Shown: in pieces, positions 46,485 to 55,054 of the stretch
How the letters are laid out: each line of letters starts with the position of its first letter
Numbering within the stretch: position 1 is the stretch's first letter
Source of the DNA: Bacteroidales bacterium
Lineage (GTDB): Bacteria > Bacteroidota > Bacteroidia > Bacteroidales > UBA6680
DNA: 64,000 nucleotides
Direction: 5' to 3'
Assembly (NCBI GenBank): GCA_025210735.1
Contig: JAOARD010000034.1
Span: forward strand, 60,847-124,846
Program-made: the position numbers and the translations under genes
Notes under the pieces: model-generated
What the model was told of the DNA's origin: nothing
The model's input: the letters and a program-made list of their open reading frames with translations, nothing else
The model's database searches: none

Positions 46485-46637
46485 AATCAGTATTATTTTT
46501 ATTTAATAATTTAAGAATAAATACAATACCAATACAACTATTTAGAGGATATATTTACAACAAGAAGCAAACAATATGCAAACAGAAACAGTTTAGTAAT
46601 AAGAAGCTGTATAAAATTTATCCTTCAGTTTCTTTAT

Positions 46638-46731
46638 ATGAAACGAAGCATGAGAATGGTCATTCACACACACGATAATGATTATTATGCGGAGTTCCAT
46701 ATGACCTTTAAAAAACAAATTTAGACATATG
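46638..46731 (+). repeat. Leader cassette repeat, copy A
   Basis: Begins ATGAAACGAAGCATGAG and ends TTTAGACATATG. It contains an open frame of 28 codons (46638-46724) starting MKRSMRMVIHTHDNDYYAEF. The ATG at its 3' end opens only a 21-codon frame, perhaps the remnant of a lost gene. Confidence 0.7.
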
Positions 46732-46869
46732 AAAATGCAGTTTGTTTATAAAAAGGGAGTATTCATAAAACAGATACATTACTACGGTTGCTGATTATTA
46801 CAAGATTGGTAATTTTTGTAATGGTTTCTTTTATATTTACATCTGATATAATTAATTAGAAGAACAATA

Positions 46870-46953
46870 AAACAAAGCATGATAATGGTCATTCACACAC
46901 GGGAATGATTATAAATGCCAGTTTAAAATGACATTAAAAACAAATTCAGATAT
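46870..46953 (+). repeat. Leader cassette repeat, copy B
   Basis: A diverged copy of the cassette (AAACAAAGCATG, GGTCATTCACACACG, CAAATTCAGATAT). Its small frame stops after nine codons. It ends exactly at the start codon of the thioredoxin-like gene. Confidence 0.65.
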
Positions 46954-47424
46954 ATGAGAAATATTATGATTGGGTTATTGATTCTGATGAGTACATCGTT
47001 AATCAGTGCACAAAGTATCTATAATCCTAAGGCAGATGCAAAAGCAGATATTGCAAAGGCAGTACAAAAGGCTAAAAAAGAGAATAAACACGTGCTTATT
47101 CAGGTTGGTGGCAATTGGTGCCCATGGTGTATAAAGTTGCACAAGTATATAGACAACACGCCATCTGTAAATAAGATTGTTAAAGACAACTACGTTTTTA
47201 TTCTTGTTAACTACAGTAAAGAGAATAAGAACAAAGAGGTTATGAAGCAGCTTGAGTACCCTAACCGATTTGGTTTTCCGGTAATGGTTGTGTTAGATCA
47301 GAACGGAAAAAGAATTCATACACAGAACACCGGTAATCTGGAGAAAGATAAAGGTTACGATATTAAAAGGGTTAGCTCATTCCTTAAAAACTGGACAAGA
47401 GCAGCAGTTAACCCGACAAAATAG
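46954..47424 (+). CDS. Periplasmic thioredoxin-like protein
   Basis: A 156-residue exported protein with a signal peptide (about 1-19, ending ISAQ). The thioredoxin fold carries the active site GNWCPWCIKLH, with the CPWC motif near residue 51, as in DUF255/thioredoxin-7-type proteins, and the cis-Pro strand FGFPVMVVL near 111. It probably reduces or isomerises disulfides in envelope proteins. Its start codon is supplied by the end of the leader cassette repeat. A long hairpin terminator follows. Confidence 0.85.
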   Translation: MRNIMIGLLILMSTSLISAQSIYNPKADAKADIAKAVQKAKKENKHVLIQVGGNWCPWCIKLHKYIDNTPSVNKIVKDNYVFILVNYSKENKNKEVMKQLEYPNRFGFPVMVVLDQNGKRIHTQNTGNLEKDKGYDIKRVSSFLKNWTRAAVNPTK

Positions 47425-47444
47425 GTTGCTGCCATTAAATAAAA

Positions 47445-47490
47445 ACGAGGCTACCTGATATTTATACACTCAGATAGCCTCGTCTGTTTT
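47445..47490 (+). terminator. Rho-independent terminator
   Basis: ACGAGGCTA (47445-47453) pairs with TAGCCTCGT (47475-47483), with an inner CTGA/TCAG pairing, followed by CTGTTTT. Confidence 0.85.
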
Positions 47491-47541
47491 ATACTATAAG
47501 CCAGTTCAATATTATTTATGAACTGCTATTATACTCCTGTT

Positions 47542-48369
47542 TTAGTTTCCTCCAAGAATAATTGGCAAACCATCTTTACCGCTACCAATAACAATAACCT
47601 TTGAGTTTTGAGAGTTAACAAGTGCCTCAGTTGCAGAGATACCTTTCTCTTTAAGAATTTTATCTGTTAAGCTGGCACTTAGAATACGGTTTGCAGCAGC
47701 TTTACCCTCTGCGTCAATACGTCTGCGCTCAGCCTCTTTCTTCTCACGCTCAATAATGTAGTTATATTTCTGTGCCTCCTGATCAGCAGCAAGTTTCTCC
47801 TCAATTGATTTCTGAATAGATGCAGGCAGTTTAATTGATCTGAACAGTAATGCTTTAAGCTCTACATAGTTCTCACCAAGAATCTTACGTGTATTATCCT
47901 CAATAAGTGTCTCAATCTCCTGACGTTTTGTTGAGTAAAGCTCCTCTGGAGTGTACTGACCAATAATACGACGTACTGCAGAACGTAACTCAGGACGTAC
48001 AAGATTATCCTTATATTTCAACTTAAATGCTCTATACAGATATCCTATTTTATCCGGTGACGGTCTGAAACGTACCGATACATCAATACTTATTGAAAGA
48101 CCATCCTGCGATAACACATCCATTGTCTCTTCAACCTGCTGCTCCTCAACATCAAACTTAATTACTTCGTTCCACGGAGCCACAACACTTAGTCCCTCTT
48201 GTAATACATTATCTACATCAAGACCACTACTATACTTTCTGAATATAACCCCACGCTCTGTAGGCTCAAGAATTACAAATGTGTTTACCACAAAAATTAT
48301 TACAATTATTATGGCTATAACCAAACCAATTAAAACACCAGTCTTTTTATTACTAACTTGTTGTTCCAT
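47542..48369 (-). CDS. SPFH/prohibitin-family membrane protein
   Basis: A 275-residue protein with one N-terminal membrane helix (about 12-32), an SPFH domain (about 35-195; ILEPTERGVIFRKYS at its start, SIDVSVRFRPSPDKIGYLY) and a coiled-coil helical tail rich in Glu, Lys and Arg (EREKKEAERRRIDAEGKAAA). Prohibitin-like proteins form ring assemblies in the inner membrane and often regulate FtsH-type proteases. It is a single gene. Confidence 0.88.
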   Translation of the reverse strand: MEQQVSNKKTGVLIGLVIAIIIVIIFVVNTFVILEPTERGVIFRKYSSGLDVDNVLQEGLSVVAPWNEVIKFDVEEQQVEETMDVLSQDGLSISIDVSVRFRPSPDKIGYLYRAFKLKYKDNLVRPELRSAVRRIIGQYTPEELYSTKRQEIETLIEDNTRKILGENYVELKALLFRSIKLPASIQKSIEEKLAADQEAQKYNYIIEREKKEAERRRIDAEGKAAANRILSASLTDKILKEKGISATEALVNSQNSKVIVIGSGKDGLPIILGGN

Positions 48370-48591
48370 TATTATATATTTTAATTTAATATTTATTCAA
48401 AATCAACACTAATACAAACGTATAATAACACTATAGTGTTTACTATTTATCTGTAAATATGTGCAATCAGTAGCTTATCTGCAACAATTTAAAACTATTA
48501 AATATAGAATACAACTATTTGTCAGTTAGTTATAAGCATAAATAAATATTAAGCAGTTATTCAGCGGTAACCAATGCTATACTTTTTAAAC

Positions 48592-49557
48592 TTACTGGTT
48601 TTTACCATTAATAAAACTTACAGCATCACTTATAATCTTTTCCGGTTTCTCTTCATGAATCATATGCCCTACATTATCATAAAGTATTACCTCTGTGTTT
48701 TTTATACCTTTTTTAAATTTATATGCTGTTTCAACAACAACTATCTTATCCTCTTTCCCCCATAGAACCTGAGTTGGAATATTTATTAAATGCAGATTAT
48801 CAAAATCCTTATCGTTCCTTAAATGATTAATATTAAACTGCGCAACAGCACCCCTGTTTTTTTTATACCTTCCCAGATTATATAGTCGTGTAAGGGTTTC
48901 TTCTGTCATATTACTCATATTAAAATAGTAATCTTTAAAGCCCTTTTTAAACTCCATTTTTGTTCCGGTAAATTCAGGAAAAAAGTATTGTTTAACCTGT
49001 TCATCAGTAAGTCCAACCATCTGTTTACTTGCTTCTCTCTCATTCTCCTGAATAAATCCACCCGGAGCCAATAATACCATCTTTATTGCTTTGCCCGGAT
49101 TCTTAAGCACATAATTAACAGCTGTTTCACCTCCAAATGAATGTCCTACAATTACAAAGTCAGATATATTAAGTCTGTCTACAACAATCTCAGTATACTC
49201 AACAAATTTTGATATACTATAGTCATTACCAGGCAATGGATCTGTTAATCCATGTCCGGGCAGATCAAATGTTATAATTCTGTATTTATCTTTTAATGAA
49301 TCAACCCAACTATCCCACGTTCCTTGTGAATCGCCTCCACCGTGAATAAAAATAATATCTCTACCATTGAGATTTCCCTGTACTCTGTAGTTTATTTTCA
49401 ATCCGTTGCATATATCTAACGACTCAAAAGCGTATACAGACAACTCTGAATATGACAAATAGTAACTCCTTTTTGTTGTTTCTTCGCTCTTCTTACTGCA
49501 ACCATATTGCATCACCATAATGATAAGTCCTAATACTATACAAATAACTCTATTCAT
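48592..49557 (-). CDS. Alpha/beta hydrolase, predicted lipoprotein
   Basis: A 321-residue protein when started at the ATG at 49557, which gives a signal peptide with a lipobox-like end (MQYGC). The alpha/beta hydrolase fold shows the oxyanion HGGGDSQGTW near residue 72, the nucleophile elbow GHSFGGE near 140, an acid in LWGKEDKIV and the catalytic His in NVGHMIHEEKP near the C-terminus. The substrate is not predictable. It is preceded by a Crp-type regulator in the same orientation, 36 nt upstream of the longer open frame. Confidence 0.82.
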   Translation of the reverse strand: MNRVICIVLGLIIMVMQYGCSKKSEETTKRSYYLSYSELSVYAFESLDICNGLKINYRVQGNLNGRDIIFIHGGGDSQGTWDSWVDSLKDKYRIITFDLPGHGLTDPLPGNDYSISKFVEYTEIVVDRLNISDFVIVGHSFGGETAVNYVLKNPGKAIKMVLLAPGGFIQENEREASKQMVGLTDEQVKQYFFPEFTGTKMEFKKGFKDYYFNMSNMTEETLTRLYNLGRYKKNRGAVAQFNINHLRNDKDFDNLHLINIPTQVLWGKEDKIVVVETAYKFKKGIKNTEVILYDNVGHMIHEEKPEKIISDAVSFINGKNQ

Positions 49558-49661
49558 AACTCTGATTATATTTTGTTTAGAGCAAAATAAATCAAAGCTG
49601 AGATCAATATATTTGATTGAAATCACAAAAAGAAAAGTTACAACAAACTAACAGCGTATAG

Positions 49662-50225
49662 CTACTTCTTAGATCGTATTCTGCTTAATGTCTCTCTTGA
49701 TATACCAAGTACAGACGCAATCTTGCCTAATGTAGCAATCTGGGTTATCTCCGGAAAGTGTTTTAATAAATGGTTATATCTCTCTGTTGGCGAGCCAAAT
49801 GAGTAACCTCTATACATCTTATCTGAGAATGCAACATGAAACTCCATATTTTTTCTTGAGAACCTCTCCATAATAGGAAACTCTTTATACAGAGACTCAA
49901 AATCGTTATAACTAATCTGATACAAAACAGTATCTGAAATTGCTTTAACAGCCTCCTCTGATCGCTCCTGCAAAAAGAAACCAGACCAGTTTGTAACCCA
50001 ATATCCTTCAGGATACACAAAACTCACAACCTCCCTTCCCTCCTGATAATAGAAGGTAACACATTCACCTTTCTCTATAAAGAATAGTTTATTACACGGA
50101 CTATCTATATCAAGAATCATAACGTTCTTTTTATATTCTACTCTTTTAAAATAACGTCTTAATGCTGTTCTTAAATCGTCGCTAACATCTATATGTTTCT
50201 CTATATTTGCTAATAGTCCGTCCAT
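49662..50225 (-). CDS. Crp/Fnr-family transcription regulator
   Basis: A 187-residue regulator. A cyclic-nucleotide-binding-type beta roll (about 15-115; LFFIEKGECVTFYYQEGREVV) is joined by a helix to a short C-terminal HTH (TLGKIASVLGISRETLSRIRSKK). The arginine-containing phosphate-binding cassette of true CRP is absent, as in many Bacteroidota relatives, and no Fnr-type Cys cluster is seen, so the effector is unknown. It is upstream of, and may control, the hydrolase gene. Confidence 0.85.
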   Translation of the reverse strand: MDGLLANIEKHIDVSDDLRTALRRYFKRVEYKKNVMILDIDSPCNKLFFIEKGECVTFYYQEGREVVSFVYPEGYWVTNWSGFFLQERSEEAVKAISDTVLYQISYNDFESLYKEFPIMERFSRKNMEFHVAFSDKMYRGYSFGSPTERYNHLLKHFPEITQIATLGKIASVLGISRETLSRIRSKK

Positions 50226-50371
50226 TGAGATAGTTATTTATGCAAACAATGATACGCATAAGATTGTAAAAATCAAGTTTTATCATTTACAAAACGCTGT
50301 CTATTATTGATAATAATTTGTATAATACTATAAATATGAGAAAGCGTAACCAGATAACAAATAATGATACC

Positions 50372-50836
50372 TTAATATCTTAAGTAGCTATAAGCCGATT
50401 CTGTATCTCTGAAGAGTTGTAAATAGAAATAAACATCACCAGATCTAAAAGTCTCAATCATCTTTATAATGGCTGATTCGTGAGTATGATTTACAATTCC
50501 GGCAATTCTTCTGCCATGTAATAGCCTTATCGACGAAAAAAAGTAATTTACTATTTCGTCTATTTGATAAGTATTAAATATAAATTGAGCCTCCCTAAAA
50601 TCAATAATTAAATCACAACTTTCTATTTGACATCTCAATAGCGACAGTACCTTATTCCAGGCTTCAGTAATATTGTCTTTTCCAATTATCCCGAAGTGCC
50701 GATAATAGACTATTTTGCGTTCATCGTCCTTATGTATAGAGCAAGATACAAGTAGTTGTTTCAACTTTATATTTGATTTTTGTGATATTATTGGGTAGCT
50801 GAGAGGGAGTAATTGTTGAAAAACAACAGCAGGCAC
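50372..50836 (-). CDS. Unknown cytoplasmic protein, possible STAS-like fold
   Basis: A 154-residue open frame starting at GTG; there is no ATG near the N-terminus, so the true start is uncertain. The alternating strand-helix pattern (KIVYYRHFGIIGKDNITEAW, CDLIIDFREAQFIFNT, RIAGIVNHTHESAIIKMIETF) looks like the STAS/SpoIIAA fold used by small signalling proteins of Bacteroidota. No catalytic residues are seen. It is the gene after the DUF4374 gene but has separate spacing. Confidence 0.5.
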   Translation of the reverse strand: MPAVVFQQLLPLSYPIISQKSNIKLKQLLVSCSIHKDDERKIVYYRHFGIIGKDNITEAWNKVLSLLRCQIESCDLIIDFREAQFIFNTYQIDEIVNYFFSSIRLLHGRRIAGIVNHTHESAIIKMIETFRSGDVYFYLQLFRDTESAYSYLRY

Positions 50837-50871
50837 AGGGATTTTATAAACCCTATACCCGCCGTAGATTA

Positions 50872-52080
50872 TTACTTGAACTCATATATTAAACCAGGAT
50901 AACCTTTCACCTTAACAACTGGTGCTGTACTTGCTTTATCGGTTGCAGGATTATAAGAATAGAATCCTTTATCATCCTTTGTAGCTAAACCAAAGAACAC
51001 CTGATTACCAATGCAATTTACACTGAAACCGAAGTTACAGCTCATAGGTATACCGGAAATCTTACTCACAGTTTTATTGTATATATCTATCTTAAGCGGA
51101 ACCACACACATATCTGCAAAATAGTTTGGCTCCGGCTTACTGTATAGTGCATTTATATTTGCAGTTGCATACATAATTCCGTTGCCTGCATAACATATAT
51201 TTATAAGATAATCTGCTTTGTGGTTAATTCCAGGTATAGTTGTTTTGGTTATATCTAAAGCATAGCTGTCGTCAAACTCAGTCTCGCCTTTTTTTATTCT
51301 CAACATACCAGATCCATGACCAATAAATCCGAATCCGGAAATACAGTTAATGTAGATATCTCCTTTTTCGTCCATAAATATCGACTTATCGTCAGCCTCA
51401 GGCTTTGTTGCCATAGAGAAACCATCTTTAGTAATCTTCTTAAGAGGTTTGTCTGTTTTAGTGTCAATAATAAGTACATCGGCAGTTGCACGTGCAGGAT
51501 CAGGATTATATTGTCCGCTGGCTAGCTGGTTCAACCCTACATACAATAAATCGTCGCGGATAATTGAAATTGCAGGATCAGGATTGTTGTCTCCTTCACC
51601 ATATTTGCTTAAATCTATCTCCCCTATCTTAGTCATATTTGTATGATCTAAAATCAGGATCTTACCTTGCATACATAACGATACGTAAGCTTTGTTTCCT
51701 TTAACAGTAATTGCATTTGCTCCGGTTCCGGGATTCAGATCGTACTGACCTTGCTTAACAAGCTCTCCGTTTATCCTACTGTATTTCTCTATCTTATTTG
51801 TTAGCATTGACCAACCCGGTAAAAGATATATATCCTTACCTATAACAACCGGAGGCACACCATACGATGCCGGAAAGGCTGTCTGGTTATCATACTCCTT
51901 TGGTTCAACATTACTGATTAATTGCATGTATGCACTTCCTGATACTCCATCCGGATTAGGAATAAGGTTTGATATCAGTATGTCTCCTTTTCCATTCTCA
52001 TTGTTGTCATCATCCTTTTTGCATGAAACAATGCTTAATATCAGCAAGCTGACTAATGTTAATTGTGATAAAAATTTCAT
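50872..52080 (-). CDS. DUF4374 lipoprotein, probable siderophore/ligand-binding propeller
   Basis: A 402-residue predicted lipoprotein; the lipobox LSIVSC gives a Cys near residue 20, followed by an acidic Asp/Asn stretch that fits outer-membrane export signals in Bacteroidota. Repeated strand motifs (GNKAYVSLCMQGKILILDH, DDLLYVGLNQLASG, NCIGNQVFFGLATK) suggest a beta-propeller, as in the DUF4374 family. By analogy with XusB-type lipoproteins paired with TonB receptors it may capture an iron-siderophore. It lies downstream of the receptor, with two cassette repeats between; the last small frame overlaps its start (ATGA). Confidence 0.78.
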   Translation of the reverse strand: MKFLSQLTLVSLLILSIVSCKKDDDNNENGKGDILISNLIPNPDGVSGSAYMQLISNVEPKEYDNQTAFPASYGVPPVVIGKDIYLLPGWSMLTNKIEKYSRINGELVKQGQYDLNPGTGANAITVKGNKAYVSLCMQGKILILDHTNMTKIGEIDLSKYGEGDNNPDPAISIIRDDLLYVGLNQLASGQYNPDPARATADVLIIDTKTDKPLKKITKDGFSMATKPEADDKSIFMDEKGDIYINCISGFGFIGHGSGMLRIKKGETEFDDSYALDITKTTIPGINHKADYLINICYAGNGIMYATANINALYSKPEPNYFADMCVVPLKIDIYNKTVSKISGIPMSCNFGFSVNCIGNQVFFGLATKDDKGFYSYNPATDKASTAPVVKVKGYPGLIYEFK

Positions 52081-52169
52081 CTGTTTATTTTTTTTTTAAT
52101 GGTCAGATGAAACTCCACATAATAATCATTCTCGTATGTGTGAAAATTATTTCTCATGCTTCGTTTCAT
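52077..52169 (-). repeat. Leader cassette repeat, copy C
   Basis: A minus-strand copy directly before the DUF4374 gene. It holds an uninterrupted 30-codon frame (MKRSMRNNFHTYENDYYVEF...) whose TGA overlaps the ATG of the DUF4374 gene in an ATGA, a layout typical of translational coupling. Confidence 0.7.
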
Positions 52170-52260
52170 ATGTCTAAATTTGTTTTTTAATGGTCAGATG
52201 GAACTCCGCATAATAATCATTCTCGTATGTGTGAAAATTATTTCTCATGCTTCGTTTCAT
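52170..52260 (-). repeat. Leader cassette repeat, copy D
   Basis: Tandem partner of copy C, nearly identical, with a 28-codon frame (52174-52260) ending TTTAGACAT just before the start of copy C. Confidence 0.7.
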
Positions 52261-52317
52261 ATCTGTAATTATTAATCTTAATAGAATAGTTTATTCTGTT
52301 TTACTCCGATAAGCGAA

Positions 52318-54669
52318 CTATTTCCAGACATAACGGATTTTTGCACCAAAGTTGATACCCGGCAACGGGCGGTTAAATTCAGACATCACATTGGCATCGG
52401 TAATATTGTTTGCCTGAATACTAAAAAACAGACTCTGATTCATAATGCTGTGCTCTACTCCTGCATTAAATGTGAGAGTTTGCGGAATACGCTTTTGCTG
52501 ATGAATACTCTCCTCAAAATCATAAAAATACTCCTCTATAAATGCACCGTCTACAAATAGTCTTGAGTTTTGCCCTTTTCCGCCAAACAGGTTCTCTTTA
52601 TGTAATTCAAATCCTCCGTTGATAAAGAAATAGGGTATATTAGGCATGCGATCTCCTTTAAAATCGTTCGGACGGTTGGTGCCGGGATCGTATTTACGTG
52701 TATCGCGCAAATCCTGATAGGTACCATTAGCCCATAAATAAAGCCACGATAATGCATCCCACTTCACCTCCAGCTCTCCTCCAAAACATTGCATCTCTCC
52801 AAAGTTCTGATACATATTCTGCAGTGGACCTCCGGTAAAACGTATCATATCTTCAAGTTTATAATAGAACAGGTTAAGTTCTATTTGCAAGCGTTTGTTA
52901 GTGTAATAAGATCTGTCAAACATAAAACCCAGATTGGAGGTAAGCCCCTTTTCCGGGTTAAGATTTCCTGCCGGAGCAATCATAAATCCATCACCCAAAA
53001 GCTCTTCGTCTGTTGGCAAACGCACATCGTATGATACTGAAGCTTTAACCAGTAATTCAGGTATGAATCTGTAACGGAATGCTTCGCTGATACCAAAAGC
53101 CGATTTTTGATTGTCGATATCTGTTGGTATCCTGTCAAGATCGGTTAAACGAATTAGTTTGGTTTGCATTGAGTAGTAATAACCTTTGGCAGTAATTGCA
53201 TTGGTAAGTCTTTTATCAAGGGTATTAAATTCATGAGATAACCCCAGAGTTAAACTATTAAGTGTTGTTGAATAGTTTGTTTTATAACCTAATACAGCAT
53301 CTTTTACCAGATCTTTTGGCAAACCTTTGGCAAATCGGTACGAAGAGTTAAGGTTAATTGCATTCCTGCTGTTTATGGTGTAATGAAAATTGGTATGTTG
53401 CAAATAGACATGCTTTTTATTATCCATATCATTTGGCTGATTACCAACCTCGCCCAGACCCATGCCTGTTTTTTTGTCTATTCTCTCATCTACTATTTTA
53501 CCAGCCCAATTATAAACATAACGACTTGTATCTACATAAAAGTAGTTAGAGAATGTATAGGTATTATCAAAATCAAGGTCGAGTCCGGGAATAAGAAAAT
53601 CTTCTTTGTTACTGGTTTGTGCAACAAGAAATGCTGTAGAGCTACTCTCTGCATTTTGTATGTTATACTCTATACCCTGAATCTCTTTTTTTGTTAACAC
53701 CAATGCCGGTTCAACCTCAAATTCACTGAACCACCACCGGGCTGTTTTAACGCCACCACCAACAACAAACTTTCTGAACTTATCATGGTCTCTTGTTACT
53801 CTATACCCTCCAAACTCTTTTGGCAGAGTCATTTTATAATCATTATCAGAGCTTGTATAAAATCCTCCTGCCCCTAACTCATATCCGTTTTTGTTTCGTT
53901 TATATACCCCGGTTACCTTATGTGTATTGTACGACTGTATAGAGTAGCTTGCATCGTAATATTCCGGCGGATACTCTTTAAGCACAATATTAACGGCTCC
54001 TCCCAGTGTTGAACCACCGAATTTTGCAGGAACAATACCTTTGTAAATCTCTACCCTCTCTATTAAATCAACCGGAATATCGTTGATATCAACAAAGTCG
54101 CTATTCTCATTCATTGGCGATTCATCTATATAAAAACCAATGCGTTTTCCTTCAAGTCCACGAACCGAGATTCTGGAAGAGCTACCCACACCACCTGTAG
54201 CTCTTATGGTAACACCAGAAGTTTTAGATAGTACATCACTGATATTACTCACGGTACCTTGCAGCTCCTTCATGGTTATTACAGAAACAGGCATTGCTTT
54301 TTCGCGCATCTGCCTCTCAACCGATTTGGCTGTAACCGTAACCTCATTCAGGTTTGTTGCTGAAGGTTTAAGCTGAACATTAACTGTAATTCTATTGCTC
54401 ATGCCTGTACACTTCACCTCTTTTGTTACGGGTTGGTACCCGATATATGAAAACAGAACTTTATAGCTTCCTCTTTTAAGAGTAATGTTATAATTTCCGT
54501 TATTATCTGTGGTAGTACCTTTATTAATTCTCTTAATAGCAACAGTAGCTCCTATCAGAGGCTCTGCGCTTCCGGCTTCTGTTACTTTTCCGGTTATTGT
54601 TGTTTGCGCAAAACTACTTACTGGTAATATTGCAATCAGCAACAACAAAACATTCTGACATATTCTCAT
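52318..54669 (-). CDS. TonB-dependent outer-membrane receptor
   Basis: A 783-residue receptor for energised uptake. Signal peptide (1-21, ending SFAQ), then a carboxypeptidase-regulatory-like domain (about 23-110), a plug (about 120-235; SVRGLEGKRIGFYIDESPM, GGSTLGGAVNIVL) and a 22-stranded barrel ending in an aromatic/basic terminus (IRYVWK). The absence of a SusD partner and the presence of a DUF4374 lipoprotein downstream favour a siderophore, haem or metal ligand over a glycan. A divergent AraC-type regulator is upstream. Confidence 0.93.
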   Translation of the reverse strand: MRICQNVLLLLIAILPVSSFAQTTITGKVTEAGSAEPLIGATVAIKRINKGTTTDNNGNYNITLKRGSYKVLFSYIGYQPVTKEVKCTGMSNRITVNVQLKPSATNLNEVTVTAKSVERQMREKAMPVSVITMKELQGTVSNISDVLSKTSGVTIRATGGVGSSSRISVRGLEGKRIGFYIDESPMNENSDFVDINDIPVDLIERVEIYKGIVPAKFGGSTLGGAVNIVLKEYPPEYYDASYSIQSYNTHKVTGVYKRNKNGYELGAGGFYTSSDNDYKMTLPKEFGGYRVTRDHDKFRKFVVGGGVKTARWWFSEFEVEPALVLTKKEIQGIEYNIQNAESSSTAFLVAQTSNKEDFLIPGLDLDFDNTYTFSNYFYVDTSRYVYNWAGKIVDERIDKKTGMGLGEVGNQPNDMDNKKHVYLQHTNFHYTINSRNAINLNSSYRFAKGLPKDLVKDAVLGYKTNYSTTLNSLTLGLSHEFNTLDKRLTNAITAKGYYYSMQTKLIRLTDLDRIPTDIDNQKSAFGISEAFRYRFIPELLVKASVSYDVRLPTDEELLGDGFMIAPAGNLNPEKGLTSNLGFMFDRSYYTNKRLQIELNLFYYKLEDMIRFTGGPLQNMYQNFGEMQCFGGELEVKWDALSWLYLWANGTYQDLRDTRKYDPGTNRPNDFKGDRMPNIPYFFINGGFELHKENLFGGKGQNSRLFVDGAFIEEYFYDFEESIHQQKRIPQTLTFNAGVEHSIMNQSLFFSIQANNITDANVMSEFNRPLPGINFGAKIRYVWK

Positions 54670-54996
54670 TTATATACTATTATCAATGTTTATAAAAATT
54701 AGCTCAACTCAAATTACATTTAGTTATGTTCTGTTTTTTTACAGATTAAAGCACCTTGTCAACCACACCATTCCATCTACTACACCTTAAACAGAGATGT
54801 ACAGACAGTTTTTATATCACCACAATATGCTATTGTGCATGTAAACAAAAGCCTATAATTTTGTCCTCTGTTTTTAATTAATCAGATAAAACATTCTAAG
54901 GAGCCGTAACAAAATAACATACTACAAAACACTATCTTATTTCTTTATAGCTCCTTGTTGAATGTGAGGCAAAAGTACGTTTGAAGCTCTTTTTAA
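54670..54996. promoter_or_regulatory. Divergent promoter region, TonB receptor / AraC gene
   Basis: AT-rich intergenic DNA between divergent genes, with no ORF. It contains the exact inverted repeat AAGGAGC (54898-54904) and GCTCCTT (54950-54956). It is likely to hold both promoters. Confidence 0.5.
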
Positions 54997-55036
54997 AGTT
55001 GTCTATCAAGGAGAGATAGTTGTCTTTAAGGGAGTA
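54997..55036. promoter_or_regulatory. Direct repeats before the AraC gene, candidate operator
   Basis: AGTTGTCTATCAAGGAG (from 54997) and AGTTGTCTTTAAGGGAG (from 55018) form direct repeats spaced 21 bp, two helical turns, ending 18 nt before the AraC start. This is the usual arrangement of AraC-type binding half-sites. Confidence 0.5.
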
Positions 55037-55054
55037 ATTAACATAACAACAAAA

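Noticed and set aside
46601..46621. AAGAAGCTGTATAAAAT, similar to a piece at 56066
   Set aside because: The match is short, AT-rich and without inverted ends or a transposase; it is too weak to call an insertion-sequence remnant.
48561..48572. Isolated AGCGGTAACC resembling the precursor leader element
   Set aside because: The rest of the element (CCGAAAAGCTTT and the second stem) is missing, so it is a chance match.
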